Positions 32,881 to 32,882 of a DNA stretch of 32,882 nucleotides are shown in pieces. Every line of letters starts with the position of its first letter. The stretch's first letter is position 1. Source of the stretch: Bacillota bacterium (GTDB lineage Bacteria > Bacillota > Clostridia > Lachnospirales > Lachnospiraceae); the NCBI GenBank assembly GCA_023398615.1, contig JAEWSD010000244.1, positions 1 to 32,882 of the forward strand, read 5' to 3'. Under the pieces are notes generated by a model. The model was not told the DNA's origin, made no database searches, and worked only from the letters and a program-made list of their open reading frames with translations. The position numbers were made by a program, and so were the translations under genes.

Positions 32881-32882
32881 AA

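Overview
The window looks like chromosomal DNA of an endospore-forming, low- to mid-GC Gram-positive anaerobe in the class Clostridia, most likely Lachnospiraceae. This is inferred from gene content: GerA-family germination genes, a DacF-type carboxypeptidase next to scpA-scpB, a giant acyl-CoA dehydratase activase-like protein, a DUF6870-like protein, and strong AGGAGG-type ribosome sites with sigma-A-like promoters. No rRNA, tRNA, insertion sequence, phage gene or CRISPR array was seen. No gene-free stretch exceeds 300 bases.

Layout. 56-2057: a DeoR-type regulator divergent from a Gfo/Idh/MocA-like protein that lacks the usual EKP lysine, with shared repeats between them. 2073-2731: an XRE repressor coupled to a small membrane protein behind a promoter with two matching palindromes. 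2829-4753: pyrimidine-nucleoside phosphorylase overlapping a DUF1653 gene. 4859-7995: single genes for a His-rich YmaF-like protein, a secreted TraB/GumN protein and an MtnA-type isomerase followed by a long nested terminator.

8206-18133: about 10 kb of ABC export genes. The first unit is an ATPase plus a 1131-residue FtsX permease with a roughly 320-residue extracytoplasmic coiled coil, followed by a membrane-anchored double Ig-like protein. The second is a MacAB-like operon (double-module adaptor, ATPase, two duplicated permeases) preceded by a hairpin-rich leader and a 29-codon reading frame that overlaps the adaptor start by ATGA.

18206-22676: a DUF6870-like protein, dacF, a membrane metallophosphoesterase, a site-2-protease-like protein that has lost one zinc histidine, then scpA and scpB. 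22761-27287: a small membrane protein on the minus strand, then a germination operon of a GerA-type subunit and a single polypeptide joining the GerB permease to the GerC lipoprotein, with an intact lipobox inside the fusion. 27458-32880: a DegV protein with a strong terminator, and a 1424-residue dehydratase activase-like protein whose hairpin terminator closes the window.

Most of this is ordinary core genome. The points most worth a second look are the GerB-GerC fusion with its internal lipobox, the structured leader and small frame before the MacAB-like operon, the probable pseudo-protease beside scpA, and the operator architecture of the XRE pair.
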